From NCBI GenBank assembly GCA_025449955.1, contig JANWIK010000073.1, forward strand, positions 1-40,386: a stretch of DNA of 40,386 nucleotides. The letters are read 5' to 3'. Position 1 is the stretch's first letter. Each line of letters opens with the position of its first letter. Positions 1 to 9,843 of this stretch are shown here, piece after piece. This DNA is from Gemmatimonadaceae bacterium. GTDB lineage: Bacteria; Gemmatimonadota; Gemmatimonadetes; Gemmatimonadales; Gemmatimonadaceae. The notes beneath the pieces were generated by a model, which worked only from the letters and a program-made list of their open reading frames with translations, had not been told where the DNA came from and ran no database searches. The position numbers and the translations under genes were made by a program.

Positions 1-2069
1 AGGGGTTCGCGGATGTGCAGTTCGCGGCCGGGGGCGTCGGGCAGGATTCCGGTGGCGGCTTGGAGCAGCATGAAGAAGGCGCCGGAGGCCCACGCTTGCG
101 GCGAGCAGCTCACCGGATATAACACCGGGCGGCGGCCTTCGGCGCGCGACATGCCGCAGAACAGCTCCGGCAGGCGATGGTACCGGATGCCCAACGCGGC
201 GTCGTAGAGCGCGGTGAAGATGGGGAGCATGGCCGGCTTCTGGCCGGTGAGCGACAGGCCTAACGCAACGATCGCGTTGTCGTGCGGCCACACCGAGCCA
301 TCGTGGTAGCTCATCGGGTTGTACACCGGATGCTCGGCGCTCAAGGTGCGAACGCCCCAGCCGGAGAACATGTCGGGCGCGAGCAGGCGCGCACCGGTCC
401 GGGCGGCGCGGGCGGCGTCGGGAACGCGACACCACAGCAAGTGGCCGGCGTTGGTCGTCACCGTGGCCAGCGGGCGCTTGGCGCCGTCGAGCGCCAGGGC
501 GAAGGTGCCTAACTCCTCGAGCCAGAACGCTTCCATGATGCGCTCGCGTAGCCGCGTCGCTTCGGCGCGCAGCCGCTTGGCGCGCGCGGGGTCGCCGAAC
601 ACGTGATAGAGGGCGGCCATGCGGCGCTTGGCATCGCACGCGTAGCCCTGCACTTCGACTAACGCAATCGGCGGTTTGGGCAGCGTGCCGTCGGGAAAGG
701 GAATGCCATCCCATGAATCCTTCCAGCCCTGGTTCACCAGCCCGTTGGGCGACGTCTTGGCATACTCGAGGAATCCGTCGCCGTCGATGTCGCCGTAGCG
801 GTCCATCCAGTCGAGCGCGCGATCGGCGTTCGGCAAGAGCTCGCGCACCAGCGCCTCGTCGCCCGTCCAACGCCACGTCTCGTGGAGAAGGATGAGCCAG
901 AGCGGCGTGGCGTCGATCGTGCCGTAGTACGGCACGTGCGGAATCTCGCCGGCGCGCGCCAGCTCGCCGCGACGCAGCTCGTGCATCATCTTCCCCGGCT
1001 GCTCCTCCGTCTGCGGGTTCTCGCGCCGGCCCTGCGTGCTGGCCAGGTAGCGCAGCGTGTCGCACGCGATGCGCGGATTCATGCCTAACGTCTGCAGCGA
1101 CGTGATGATCGAGTCGCGGCCGAACGGCGTCGAATACCACGGGATGCCGGCCGAGATGATGGGCAACCCGTCGGCCTCCGTGTAGAGCGCGCGCAGATCG
1201 ATCGTCGCCTGGTCCAGCGCCGCATTGAAGTCCGGCACGTTGGCCGTGAATCGCGTGCACGAGGCCCGCCACTCGTCGTACGTCGCATCCATCGCGGTAT
1301 GCCGGCCGCCAAACCCGTGGTGCCTCTCACGGCGTGCGCTCGTGTCGTACACGCCGATCTCCGGCGGCGGATCCGGGATCACGTGCCACTCGAGAACATG
1401 CGGGCGATTCGGCTCGAGTCGAAACCGCCAGCGCGCGCCCTCGGCGTCCAAGTCGTCCGGCTTCACGTCGAACGTCACGATGGTGCGGATGAGACGCCCG
1501 TCCCGGCCGCGATAGGCGAAGCCGATCGACCGCTCGCCGACCTCCGGTTCGAAGAACGTGCCCCGCTCGCTGCGCTTCCAGCCGCGGACCTCGAAGATGT
1601 CGGCGAAGTCGTTGCCCACCGAAAGTGCCGCCCAAAAGTCGATGGGCGCCGAGAGAAAGTTCGTGAACGTCGCCCGCTCGGTGAGCTGATTGTCGAGCAG
1701 GATCTCGCGCCTAACGTGAACCGCGTTCGAGACGCTCCACGCGTCGCCGCCGAACGTCTGGTCGTCGATCGCCAAGTCGATCTGCGCCGAGTAGGTACGG
1801 ATCACCTGCGACGACAATTCCGTGGGAGTGCCGCCGGCCACGTTGAGCACGTAGTGGCTCAACATGCGCGTGTCGTCATAGAACAATCCCAAGCCGCAAT
1901 GTCCGGGCGGATCGATGTTGCCCTGTTCGTCGAGCAGCAGGAAAAGCTGCTCGTGTTTGAGCACCATGCTGTCGTGGAGCGTCGTCCCGTGCCGGCAGTC
2001 GATGGCCGTGTAACCCACGGCGTCTTGCATGGAGATCGGAGTGAGCTGCGTCTTGGCGTCAACCGTCAT
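1..2069 (-). CDS. Glycogen debranching-type glycoside hydrolase (amylo-alpha-1,6-glucosidase family), 3' end cut by window edge
   Basis: The frame is open from the ATG at 2069-2067 to base 1, giving 689 visible codons. Since the family is usually about 700-730 residues, only a short C-terminus should be missing. The N-terminal part matches the beta-sandwich domain of bacterial glycogen-debranching-like proteins (HGTTLHDSMVLKHEQLFLLL, then GLFYDDTRMLSHY). The second half is an (alpha/alpha)6-barrel type region with the conserved stretches PWYSTPFGRDS (about residue 306) and YHDGSVWPHDNA (about 586). The family hydrolyses alpha-1,6 branches or related glucans in the cytoplasm; the exact substrate cannot be read from sequence. 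The start lies inside the last 11 bp of the glycosyltransferase gene, so the two are probably translationally coupled and work in one glucan or glycoside pathway. No Shine-Dalgarno sequence is obvious, which fits coupling. Confidence 0.85.
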   Translation of the reverse strand, partial: MTVDAKTQLTPISMQDAVGYTAIDCRHGTTLHDSMVLKHEQLFLLLDEQGNIDPPGHCGLGLFYDDTRMLSHYVLNVAGGTPTELSSQVIRTYSAQIDLAIDDQTFGGDAWSVSNAVHVRREILLDNQLTERATFTNFLSAPIDFWAALSVGNDFADIFEVRGWKRSERGTFFEPEVGERSIGFAYRGRDGRLIRTIVTFDVKPDDLDAEGARWRFRLEPNRPHVLEWHVIPDPPPEIGVYDTSARRERHHGFGGRHTAMDATYDEWRASCTRFTANVPDFNAALDQATIDLRALYTEADGLPIISAGIPWYSTPFGRDSIITSLQTLGMNPRIACDTLRYLASTQGRRENPQTEEQPGKMMHELRRGELARAGEIPHVPYYGTIDATPLWLILLHETWRWTGDEALVRELLPNADRALDWMDRYGDIDGDGFLEYAKTSPNGLVNQGWKDSWDGIPFPDGTLPKPPIALVEVQGYACDAKRRMAALYHVFGDPARAKRLRAEATRLRERIMEAFWLEELGTFALALDGAKRPLATVTTNAGHLLWCRVPDAARAARTGARLLAPDMFSGWGVRTLSAEHPVYNPMSYHDGSVWPHDNAIVALGLSLTGQKPAMLPIFTALYDAALGIRYHRLPELFCGMSRAEGRRPVLYPVSCSPQAWASGAFFMLLQAATGILPDAPGRELHIREP

Positions 2070-3156
2070 GATGATTCGGAAGGAGACGTGATCTGAGGGA
2101 TCGCGCGGCCCGCACCGGGTGACTGCCCGTCCGTCCTTTTGCCGCCGCGCGCGTGTAGAGCTGCTCGTAGTCGCGCACCATCCGATCGCGTCCGAAGCGC
2201 TCCACGGCCCGCGCGCGACATCGCTCGCGATCGAACTGATCGAGCACGCTGCCGCGTTGCACGATCTCGCGCATCTCGATTGCGTCGCGCACCACGAAAC
2301 CAGTAACGCCGTTCTCCACCAACTCCGGCACACTGCCGCGCGGATACGCGATCACGGGGCATCCACTCAACATGGCTTCGATCAACGCCAATCCGAAGGG
2401 TTCATCCCACGTGATCGGAGCGAGCAGCGCACGCGCGTCGCGGAGCAGCGGCACCTTTTCGTCCATGCCGATGCTGCCGAGCATCGTGACGTGGTCCGCG
2501 GCCAACCGGTGCGACATCTCGCGGCTCCCGAAGTCCGCGTCGACCGAATGCACCTCGCCAGCGACGCGAATCGGCACGCCGGCTTCGGCGGCCACGTCGA
2601 TTGCGACGTGCGGTCCTTTCACGGTGGTGAATCGGCCGACGAAGCACACGTACGCGCACGGCGATTCCGTCCACTGATACTTGGCGGCGTCGAGGCCGTG
2701 ATGAATCACCTCGAGATGCGGCAACGGGATTTCGCGGCGTGCCTGGTCGTGCGATATGGCAACGTACCAGGCGTCGGGGAAGAATCGATAGAAGCTCGAC
2801 AACTCTTCATCGCGCACGTGATGGAGTGTGTAGACGAGCGGCGGCCATTGTGTGGCGCGCCAATACGCGAGGGCACTCGCGGAGTTCGCATGCACGACGT
2901 CGAACGTGCCAGCTGCGACCTCGCGCAACGCCCACGAGATGTGGTTGATCTCGGGCAATGTTTGCGGCGGCCACTGCGCGTGCGCGTACAGCGCGCGACG
3001 CTCGACACCGGCGCTGGAGTCTCCCGTCGCGAACAGCGTCACATGGTGTCCGACCTCAGCGAGCCCTTCCGCCAACTCCGCGACTACGAGCTCCGTGCCG
3101 CCGTATCGAGGTGGTGGGACGGGGATGAACGGCGTGGACAACAGGGCAATGCGCAT
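2059..3156 (-). CDS. GT4-family glycosyltransferase
   Basis: 365 aa, the normal length for a GT-B fold retaining glycosyltransferase. The N-terminal Rossmann half begins MRIALLSTPFIP and carries PPRYGGTE, the acceptor-side glycine loop typical of GT4. The donor half begins near FVGRFTTVKG (residues 172-181) and contains the E-x7-E pair in EPFGLALIEA (E252, E260), which contacts the nucleotide sugar in this family. No signal peptide or membrane segment is seen, so it is cytosolic or peripheral. It is followed by the debranching-type hydrolase with an 11-bp overlap, a pairing that suggests synthesis and trimming of a glucan or glucosylated compatible solute (inference). A GGAGAGG stretch lies about 12 nt upstream of the ATG. 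Donor and acceptor are unknown. Confidence 0.9.
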   Translation of the reverse strand: MRIALLSTPFIPVPPPRYGGTELVVAELAEGLAEVGHHVTLFATGDSSAGVERRALYAHAQWPPQTLPEINHISWALREVAAGTFDVVHANSASALAYWRATQWPPLVYTLHHVRDEELSSFYRFFPDAWYVAISHDQARREIPLPHLEVIHHGLDAAKYQWTESPCAYVCFVGRFTTVKGPHVAIDVAAEAGVPIRVAGEVHSVDADFGSREMSHRLAADHVTMLGSIGMDEKVPLLRDARALLAPITWDEPFGLALIEAMLSGCPVIAYPRGSVPELVENGVTGFVVRDAIEMREIVQRGSVLDQFDRERCRARAVERFGRDRMVRDYEQLYTRAAAKGRTGSHPVRAARSLRSRLLPNHHDG

Positions 3157-3267
3157 GCGACGCGGGTACCTCTCCGCAACATAGGGTAGGTACCGGTGCT
3201 ATAGCGCAGAAGATGTGCCGACGGGTGCATGGCGTGCCCGAGCATTCGCGGCTCGAGCGCGCGTGCG

Positions 3268-4029
3268 CTATTCGCGCACGAGACTGGTGACGTACGTGAA
3301 GCGGTCGCCCGGATGGATGGCGCTGGAGAGCTCGATGAGCGTGCCGTCCTCGCGATAGTAGCGGCGGACGGCGCGCAGGGCCGGACCACCGGCGTCGGCC
3401 CGGAGCAGCGACGCCTGGCGCTTGCCGAGGCGAATGGCCTGAATGCTCTGCTCGATGCGCGCGATGCGGATGCCGTACGTGCGCTCGAGCATCGCCGAGA
3501 TGGGGCCGGACACCGTCTCGAGGTGTTTGTCGATGTCGGGCAGGCCTGCGTCGACGTACGCGGTGGTCATGCAGATGGGGCGCGGATCGTTAGGCACGGT
3601 GCGCAGGCTGTTGAGCCTGAGCCAGGCGTGGCCCTCGCGACACTCGAGCATCCCCGCCAGTTGGGCATCGCAGATGACGCGCTTTTCGGACAGGATCTGG
3701 ATGCGCGTCTCGTCGGCGTATTGCAGCAGATCGCCGATCGAGTTCGTGGGCTGGCGGTAGAGCGCCGGCGGGAGTTGGGCGATGACCTTGGTGCCGGTGC
3801 GCCGGTGGCGCGAGATGAGGCCGGCATCGCGAAGCCGGCGCAGCGCTTCGCGCACCGTGGACCGGCTGATGCTGTATTGCGCGCACAGCTCCATCTCGGT
3901 GGGCAGGAGTCCGCCCACCGGATACGTACCGGCGCCGATCTTGGCGATCAGCTCGTCGGCAATCTGCTGATAGCGCGGCGCGTCGGCCGTTCCATCGGAC
4001 GCTCGGCCCTGCTGCAGGCGGACGGTCAT
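3268..4029 (-). CDS. GntR-family transcriptional regulator, HutC subfamily
   Basis: 253 aa. A winged helix-turn-helix occupies about residues 18-83 (RYQQIADELIAKI, then SRSTVREALRRLRDAGLI with the wing GTKV). A UTRA effector-binding domain fills about 105-245 and ends in YREDGTLIELSSAIHPGDRFTY. This order and length are those of the HutC/YvoA subfamily, whose members are ligand-released repressors of transport or catabolic genes. It starts 15 bp after the stop of the ABC ATPase and is probably its operon partner. A perfect TGTCCGGACA palindrome upstream of that ATPase fits the GT-N4-AC type of site bound by this family, so autoregulation is likely (inference). The effector is unknown. Confidence 0.92.
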   Translation of the reverse strand: MTVRLQQGRASDGTADAPRYQQIADELIAKIGAGTYPVGGLLPTEMELCAQYSISRSTVREALRRLRDAGLISRHRRTGTKVIAQLPPALYRQPTNSIGDLLQYADETRIQILSEKRVICDAQLAGMLECREGHAWLRLNSLRTVPNDPRPICMTTAYVDAGLPDIDKHLETVSGPISAMLERTYGIRIARIEQSIQAIRLGKRQASLLRADAGGPALRAVRRYYREDGTLIELSSAIHPGDRFTYVTSLVRE

Positions 4030-4044
4030 GCCGTGGCGCTCACG

Positions 4045-4788
4045 TTAGGCTTGGGCGATGTCGTGCTGCAGGATCTTGGACAGAAAATCGCGCGCGCGCG
4101 CCGTGTGCGGTTCGGTGAAGAACGACGCGGTGTCGCGATCCTCGAGGATGCGACCACGCTCCATGAACAACACGCGATCGGCGACGCGGCGCGCGAACGC
4201 CATCTCGTGCGTCACGATCATCATCGTCATCCCCTGTTCGGCCAAACTTCCCATCACGTCCAGCACTTCGCAAATCATCTCGGGATCGAGCGCGGACGTG
4301 GGCTCGTCGAACAGCATCGCGACGGGGTCCATGGCGAGCGCGCGCGCAATCGCGACGCGCTGTTGCTGTCCGCCCGACAGGGTCGCCGGAAACTTGTTCG
4401 CCTGATCGGCGAGCCCAACGCGCTCGAGCAGGGCCATCGAGCGTTCGGTGGCCGCGTCGGGAGTGCGCTTGAGGACGTGGATCTGCGCGAGATTCAAGTT
4501 CTCGAGCGCGGTGCGGTGCGGGAAGAGCTCGAAGCTCTGGAACACCATGCCGATCCGCGCGCGCAGCGCCGAAAGGTTGGTGCCCGGCGCGCGAATGGAC
4601 GTGCCGTCGACGAGAATGTCGCCGTCGTCGATGGTCTCCAAGCTGTTGATGCACCGGATGAGCGTGCTCTTGCCCGAGCCGGATGGGCCGCAGAGGACGA
4701 CCACGGAACCAGCCGCGACGGTCGCCGTGCACCCGTCGAGGACGCGAAAGTCCCCGTACGATTTCGACACGTTGCGGATTTCGATCAT
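4045..4788 (-). CDS. ABC transporter ATP-binding protein, polar amino acid (GlnQ/HisP) type, without permease neighbours
   Basis: 247 aa from the ATG at 4788-4786 (MIEIRNVSKSYG). An in-frame upstream start at 4914 would add 42 residues unlike the family and overlap the divergent gene. Walker A is GPSGSGKS (34-41), the Q-loop FQSFELFPH (Q84), the signature LSGGQQQR (137-144), Walker B LFDEPTSALDPE with catalytic E162, and the switch histidine H195 is in VTHEM. Length and wording match GlnQ-type ATPases that drive polar amino acid uptake. No permease or solute-binding protein gene lies on either side: downstream is the HutC regulator and upstream a divergent amidohydrolase. It must pair with distant subunits or serve another role. 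The stop codon TAA lies within a GCCTAAC motif. Confidence 0.9.
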   Translation of the reverse strand: MIEIRNVSKSYGDFRVLDGCTATVAAGSVVVLCGPSGSGKSTLIRCINSLETIDDGDILVDGTSIRAPGTNLSALRARIGMVFQSFELFPHRTALENLNLAQIHVLKRTPDAATERSMALLERVGLADQANKFPATLSGGQQQRVAIARALAMDPVAMLFDEPTSALDPEMICEVLDVMGSLAEQGMTMMIVTHEMAFARRVADRVLFMERGRILEDRDTASFFTEPHTARARDFLSKILQHDIAQA

Positions 4789-4806
4789 GCGCGGCTCGCC
4801 GTCATA

Positions 4807-4816
4807 TGTCCGGACA
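4807..4816. promoter_or_regulatory. Candidate HutC/GntR operator (10-bp palindrome)
   Basis: TGTCCGGACA is a perfect palindrome 19 bp upstream of the ABC ATPase start, in the divergent gap shared with the amidohydrolase. On the minus strand a TTGACA (4857-4852) and a TATCAT (4828-4823) lie upstream of it, but they are 23 nt apart, too far for a standard sigma-70 promoter. GT-N4-AC cores are typical for GntR-family sites. Assigning it to the HutC protein encoded at 3268-4029 is inference. Confidence 0.4.
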
Positions 4817-4901
4817 AGTAGAATGATAACTTCGGCGGCGTCCAGGTGGGGTGTCAAGACGACCCGTCGGTCGGCCTTACTCGGGGAGCGAGCGAATCGA
4901 C

Positions 4902-6203
4902 ATGGCATCGACAATCCGTTGGGCTTTGGCGGCGTGCACGATCGCCGCGTGTCACGTCGCCGACGCAGTTGCGCAGGCGGCGCCGCACGATACGGGCGTG
5001 GTGCTGTTGGTTCCGGCGCGGGTGTTCGACGCGCCGGCGGGAGTCACCCACGCGGGGTGGGCGGTGCTCGTCCGCGGCGATCGGATCGCGTCCGTTGGGC
5101 CGCGGGCGTCGATCGGTGCGCCGTCCGGCGCGCGTGTGATCGATCTGCCCAACGCAACGCTGCTTCCCGGTCTGATCGAGGGGCACTCGCACCTCTTTCT
5201 GCATCCGTACGCCGAGACGTCGTGGTCTGATCAGGTGCTCAAGGAGCCGCTGGCGCTGCGCGTCGCCCGCGCGACCGTGGCCGCGCGTCGCACGCTCCAG
5301 GCGGGATTCACGACGGAACGGGACCTGGGCACCGAGGGCGCCGGCTACGCGGATGCGGGTCTCAAGGAAGCAATCGACCAAGGCATCGTGCCCGGTCCGC
5401 GCTTGCTCGTCGTCACGCGGGCCATAGTGGCAACAGGATCATACGGGCCGAGTGGATTTGATCCGAGGTATGATGTGCCGCAGGGGGCCGAGGAGGCGGA
5501 TGGGATCGAGGGGATCACGCACGCTGTGCGGAACCAGATCAAGCATGGCGCCGATTGGATCAAGTTGTACGCGGATCACGAGTGGGGCCCCAACGGGGAA
5601 ACGGAGCCGACGTTTACGCTCGACGAGCTCAAGGCTGCGGTCGAGGTGGCGCGGAGCTCGGGTCGCTACGTGTCTGCGCACGCGCGCGGCAACGAGGGTG
5701 TGCGGCGCGCGGTGCTCGCCGGTGTCACGACCATCGAGCATGGCGACTCGGTAACGCCCGAGGTGTTCAAGATGATGGCCGAGCGCGGGATTCCGTTGTG
5801 TCCGACGCTTTCCGGTACCGAGGTGGGTTTCATCCGGAATGGGTGGCGGAAGGGCATCGACCCGGTGCCGCCTGCGGTGGCGCTCAAGCACAGGACCTTT
5901 CGCGATGCGTTGGCTGCCGGCGTGACGATATGCAACGGCAGCGACGTGGGCGCGTATCCGCACGGCGACAACGCGCGCGAGATCGAGCTGCTCGTGGAGT
6001 ACGGGATGACGCCGGCGGCGGCGTTGCAGGCGGCGACGGTCGTCGACGCGCGGGTGTTTCATCTTGCGGATCGCGGGAGTATCGCGCCCGGTCTGCTCGC
6101 CGATCTGGTGGCGGTGGAGGGTGATCCGACGCGGGACATCCATGCGCTCGACCACGTGCGATTCGTGATGAAGGGCGGCCAGGTCGTTCCGTTAGGCGAA
6201 TGA
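4902..6203 (+). CDS. Secreted metal-dependent amidohydrolase (imidazolonepropionase / Xaa-Pro dipeptidase-like)
   Basis: 433 aa from the ATG at 4902, chosen over the in-frame start at 4851 because it puts a signal peptide first (hydrophobic residues 5-20, likely cleavage after AVAQA) and follows GGGGAG at 4883. The TIM-barrel amidohydrolase signature is complete: H95-S-H97 in EGHSHLF, a candidate carboxylated lysine K221 in DWIKLYAD, H260 in SAHARG, H280 in IEHGD, and D348 in NGSDVG. The C-terminal beta-sandwich strand pattern ([21 protein letters not shown]) is typical. Relatives cleave dipeptides, cyclic amides or other C-N bonds; substrate cannot be deduced. Its TGA overlaps the ATG of the OGT-like gene (ATGA at 6200), implying an operon. 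GTTAGGC occurs five codons before the stop as a Leu-Gly pair. Confidence 0.9.
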   Translation: MASTIRWALAACTIAACHVADAVAQAAPHDTGVVLLVPARVFDAPAGVTHAGWAVLVRGDRIASVGPRASIGAPSGARVIDLPNATLLPGLIEGHSHLFLHPYAETSWSDQVLKEPLALRVARATVAARRTLQAGFTTERDLGTEGAGYADAGLKEAIDQGIVPGPRLLVVTRAIVATGSYGPSGFDPRYDVPQGAEEADGIEGITHAVRNQIKHGADWIKLYADHEWGPNGETEPTFTLDELKAAVEVARSSGRYVSAHARGNEGVRRAVLAGVTTIEHGDSVTPEVFKMMAERGIPLCPTLSGTEVGFIRNGWRKGIDPVPPAVALKHRTFRDALAAGVTICNGSDVGAYPHGDNAREIELLVEYGMTPAAALQAATVVDARVFHLADRGSIAPGLLADLVAVEGDPTRDIHALDHVRFVMKGGQVVPLGE

Positions 6204-7693
6204 GCGGCGCGGAGGCGGGGACCGCGCGCGCGCGGGCCTGGTACGCCACCGGCTGCGGCGAGACCGAGCGCGGCGAATTCGCGGCGGCGGCGGGGAGCTT
6301 CGAGCGTGCGTTGGAGGCGGCGCCCGACTGGCGCGAAGCCCAACACAACCTGGGCCGCGCGCTGTTCGAGCTGGGTCGTGTCGACGATGCGGTGCGCTGC
6401 TTCGAGGCCGCCACGCTCGGGCCCCACCCGGGATTGCCGCGCGCGATGATGGCGGTGGTGATTCCCGGGAGCGACGCGGCCGATCACGGGGCCGTGCTCG
6501 CGGCGCGGCGCGCGTGGGCGCAGGAGTTTCTGCCGCCGCTCCGACCCGGCCCCGCGCCGCGCGCGCGCGCGCCTAACGACGCGCTGCGCGTGGGGTACGT
6601 GTCGTCGTTTTTCCACCGTCCGAACTGGATGAAGCCCGTGTGGGCGCTCATCAACGCGCACGACCGGCGCGCCGTGGAGGTCCATCTGTTCGCCGACAGT
6701 CCGGGATGGACGGGCGGAGACGACTATCGCGCCCATTCCGGCGACGGCATCCATTCGATCGCCCAGATGTCTAACGAAGAAGCCGCGGCGGTGATCGAGC
6801 GCTGCGCGATCGACGTGCTCGTCGACCTCAACGCGTACAGCAGACCCGCTCGGCTCCCGCTCTACCAGTGGCGGCCCGCGCCGGTCGTGGCGTCGTGGTT
6901 CAATATGTACGCGACGAGCGGCATGCCGTGCTTCGACTACGTCGTGGGCGACGGCGCCGTGGTGTCGCCTAACGAGGAACGGTTCTATTGCGAGCGTGTG
7001 GTTCGGGTGGACGGGAGCTATCTCACCTTCACGCCGTGGTCGGCCGCGCCCGACGTGGCGCCGGCACCGTGCGCCACATCCGGCGCCATCACGTTCGGGT
7101 GCCTCGCGTCACAGTACAAGATCACGCCGGCGGTGATGGAAACGTGGGGCCGCATCCTCCAGCGCGCGCAGGGCAGCACTTTGATACTGCGCAATGCGGC
7201 GCTCGCATCGGCGGGCGTCCGTCGCTACGTGCACGACGCCCTTGCCGCCAACGGCGTCGCGCGCGATCGCGTGCGGATACTCGGCCCCGCGGATCATCGC
7301 GAGTTCATCGGGACATACGATGCGATCGACGTGGCGCTCGACACGTTTCCGTACAGTGGCGGCACCACCACCATGGAAGCGATCTGGCAGGGCGTGCCGG
7401 TGGTCACGTTTCACGGTGACCGGTGGGCATCGCGGACGAGCGAATCCATCCTGCGTGCGGCGGGGCTGTCGGAATTCGTCGCTGCCGATCGCGATGGATA
7501 CGTGGCGTTGGCCCTCGCGCTCGCGGCGGCGCCCGATCAGGTGGCGCAGGCTCGCCGCGCGATGCGCGAGCGTGTGCGTGCATCGGATGCGTGCAACGGC
7601 GACCGCCTCGCGCGAGCGATGGAGCGCCTGTATCGGCGCATGCACGAGGAGCGCACTCGCGGCCACGCGGCCGACGGCTCCGCCGTTCGTTAG
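6200..7693 (+). CDS. OGT-like glycosyltransferase (GT41, SPINDLY/O-GlcNAc transferase type) with short TPR N-terminus
   Basis: 497 aa. Residues about 10-75 form one or two tetratricopeptide repeats ([20 protein letters not shown], then [20 protein letters not shown]). From about 110 the GT41 catalytic region runs to near the end: [15 protein letters not shown], the strongly conserved [14 protein letters not shown] (about 380-393), then [23 protein letters not shown]41 enzymes transfer sugar from a nucleotide donor to Ser/Thr of proteins; bacterial members act on cytosolic or surface proteins. The TPR segment is much shorter than the superhelix of eukaryotic OGT, so substrate choice probably differs. 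It is translationally coupled to the amidohydrolase (ATGA). Its TAG stop lies inside GTTAGGC. It ends 3 bp from the convergent ABC ATPase with no terminator between. Confidence 0.88.
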   Translation: MSGAEAGTARARAWYATGCGETERGEFAAAAGSFERALEAAPDWREAQHNLGRALFELGRVDDAVRCFEAATLGPHPGLPRAMMAVVIPGSDAADHGAVLAARRAWAQEFLPPLRPGPAPRARAPNDALRVGYVSSFFHRPNWMKPVWALINAHDRRAVEVHLFADSPGWTGGDDYRAHSGDGIHSIAQMSNEEAAAVIERCAIDVLVDLNAYSRPARLPLYQWRPAPVVASWFNMYATSGMPCFDYVVGDGAVVSPNEERFYCERVVRVDGSYLTFTPWSAAPDVAPAPCATSGAITFGCLASQYKITPAVMETWGRILQRAQGSTLILRNAALASAGVRRYVHDALAANGVARDRVRILGPADHREFIGTYDAIDVALDTFPYSGGTTTMEAIWQGVPVVTFHGDRWASRTSESILRAAGLSEFVAADRDGYVALALALAAAPDQVAQARRAMRERVRASDACNGDRLARAMERLYRRMHEERTRGHAADGSAVR

Positions 7694-7696
7694 GCG

Positions 7697-8464
<768 letters not shown>

Positions 8465-8469
8465 CGCGC

Positions 8470-9843
8470 TCAGCGCCTAACGGATGGCGCGCCCGGCGTC
8501 GGCGGCGTGCTCGCGGCGAGCGATCCGGTGATCACGACGTCGCCGGGAGTCAGCGATCCCGCCAGCACCGACGTCACTTCCGTGAGCGCGTGGTCGGTGA
8601 TGCCGAGCGCGACCTCGACGGGCGCGATCGACCCATCGGGGAGACGTTTCCATACCACGGCGGTAGCGGCGCGATCTCGACGCGTCGGGGTGGCGTGCGC
8701 GTCCGCGGCGATCGGGTGCCGCGCCTCGTCGCCGCCCGGGGCGGCCGGTCCCGGCGCGCTGTCGGGCGCGATGCCGGATTTCGCGTACAGCGACCGGATC
8801 TCCGACGGCGACAACGGCGGCCGGTACCGCAACGCTCCGTTAGGCACGCGGATCACGTCGTGCGCGCTGGCGACCGGAATGGTCACGTATGCGGTCATGC
8901 CGGGGAACAGCTTGCCGTCCGGATTGGCGCAGTTGATGATCGCATCGTACGTGACCACGTTCTGCACCGTGGTCGCGTTCATGCGCATCTGCTCCAGCTC
9001 GCCCGGGAATGTATCCTTCGGGAACGCATCCACCTGGAATATGACGCGCTGCCCAACTTTGATGCGGCCAACATCCGACTCATCCATTTTGGCGTAGACC
9101 TGCATCTGGGACAGGTCCTGGGCGATCGTGAAGATCGTCGGCGCTTGGAGGGACGCCGCGACCGTCTGCCCAACGTCCACGTTGCGCGACACGACGACGC
9201 CGTTGATCGGCGATCGGATGACCGTGTACGACAGATTGGTCTGCGCGAGCGTGACCGCCGCTTCCTTCTGGCTCACCGCCGCTTCCGCCTGCGCGACGTT
9301 CGCGACCGATGCATCGACCGATGCCTTCGCGCCGCTGTAGTTCGCGGTTGCCAGGTCGAGCTCGGACTGCGTCATCGCGCCGCCCTGTGCGAGCTGCACC
9401 GCACGATCGTAGTCGGCTTTGGTCTGGACGAGCGATGCGCGCAGCTTGTCGACCGTGGCCCGCGCCGCGATCACGCCGGCGCGCGCGTTGGCGAGATCGG
9501 CGTTCGCCTGGAGCAGCGCGCCCTGCAGGAGTCGCGGGTCGATCTCGGCGACGAGGTCGCCTTCGTGCACGCGCGAATTGAAATCGACGTACAGTTTGGC
9601 GATGGTGCCCGAGACTTGGGATCCCACTTGCACCGTGCGCAGCGCGTTGAGCGTCCCCGTGACGTCGACGACGTCGCGGATGTCGCCGCGCGTCACGTCG
9701 GCGGTGAAATACTGGAGCTTGGGTCCGCCGCGCAGTCCGATCCCGGCGGCGATGCAGATCGCCAGCACGACGCCTAACGCAATGGCCGAGCGCCGGCGCC
9801 ACCACGGCGTCGCGGGCGGCATGGACCCCATCGGCTCACTCAT
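8470..9843 (-). CDS. MacA-like periplasmic adaptor (HlyD/RND membrane fusion family)
   Basis: 457 aa from the ATG at 9843-9841, which overlaps the permease stop by 8 bp; a longer in-frame start at 9912 would read through permease coding sequence. A single transmembrane anchor lies at about residues 15-35 (SAIALGVVLAICIAAGIG). Then come a barrel-sandwich lipoyl half (VQVGSQVSGTIAKL), a long Ala/Gln-rich alpha-hairpin (about 100-180), the second lipoyl half (VIRSPINGVVVSRNVDVGQTV) and a beta-barrel. Such adaptors link the inner-membrane exporter to a TolC-type duct. No TolC homologue is in the window. Near the C-terminus (about 360-400) is a Pro/Ala-rich insert that looks disordered. Confidence 0.92.
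   Translation of the reverse strand: MSEPMGSMPPATPWWRRRSAIALGVVLAICIAAGIGLRGGPKLQYFTADVTRGDIRDVVDVTGTLNALRTVQVGSQVSGTIAKLYVDFNSRVHEGDLVAEIDPRLLQGALLQANADLANARAGVIAARATVDKLRASLVQTKADYDRAVQLAQGGAMTQSELDLATANYSGAKASVDASVANVAQAEAAVSQKEAAVTLAQTNLSYTVIRSPINGVVVSRNVDVGQTVAASLQAPTIFTIAQDLSQMQVYAKMDESDVGRIKVGQRVIFQVDAFPKDTFPGELEQMRMNATTVQNVVTYDAIINCANPDGKLFPGMTAYVTIPVASAHDVIRVPNGALRYRPPLSPSEIRSLYAKSGIAPDSAPGPAAPGGDEARHPIAADAHATPTRRDRAATAVVWKRLPDGSIAPVEVALGITDHALTEVTSVLAGSLTPGDVVITGSLAASTPPTPGAPSVRR

Noticed and set aside
3229-4821. 530-codon open frame on the plus strand
   Set aside because: Shadow of the GntR and ABC ATPase genes on the minus strand; His/Arg/Asp-rich composition typical of antisense frames in high-GC DNA.
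4912-4914. Upstream start for the GlnQ-type ATPase at 4914
   Set aside because: Adds 42 residues not found in the family and overlaps the divergent amidohydrolase start; MIEIRN at 4788 is the normal N-terminus.
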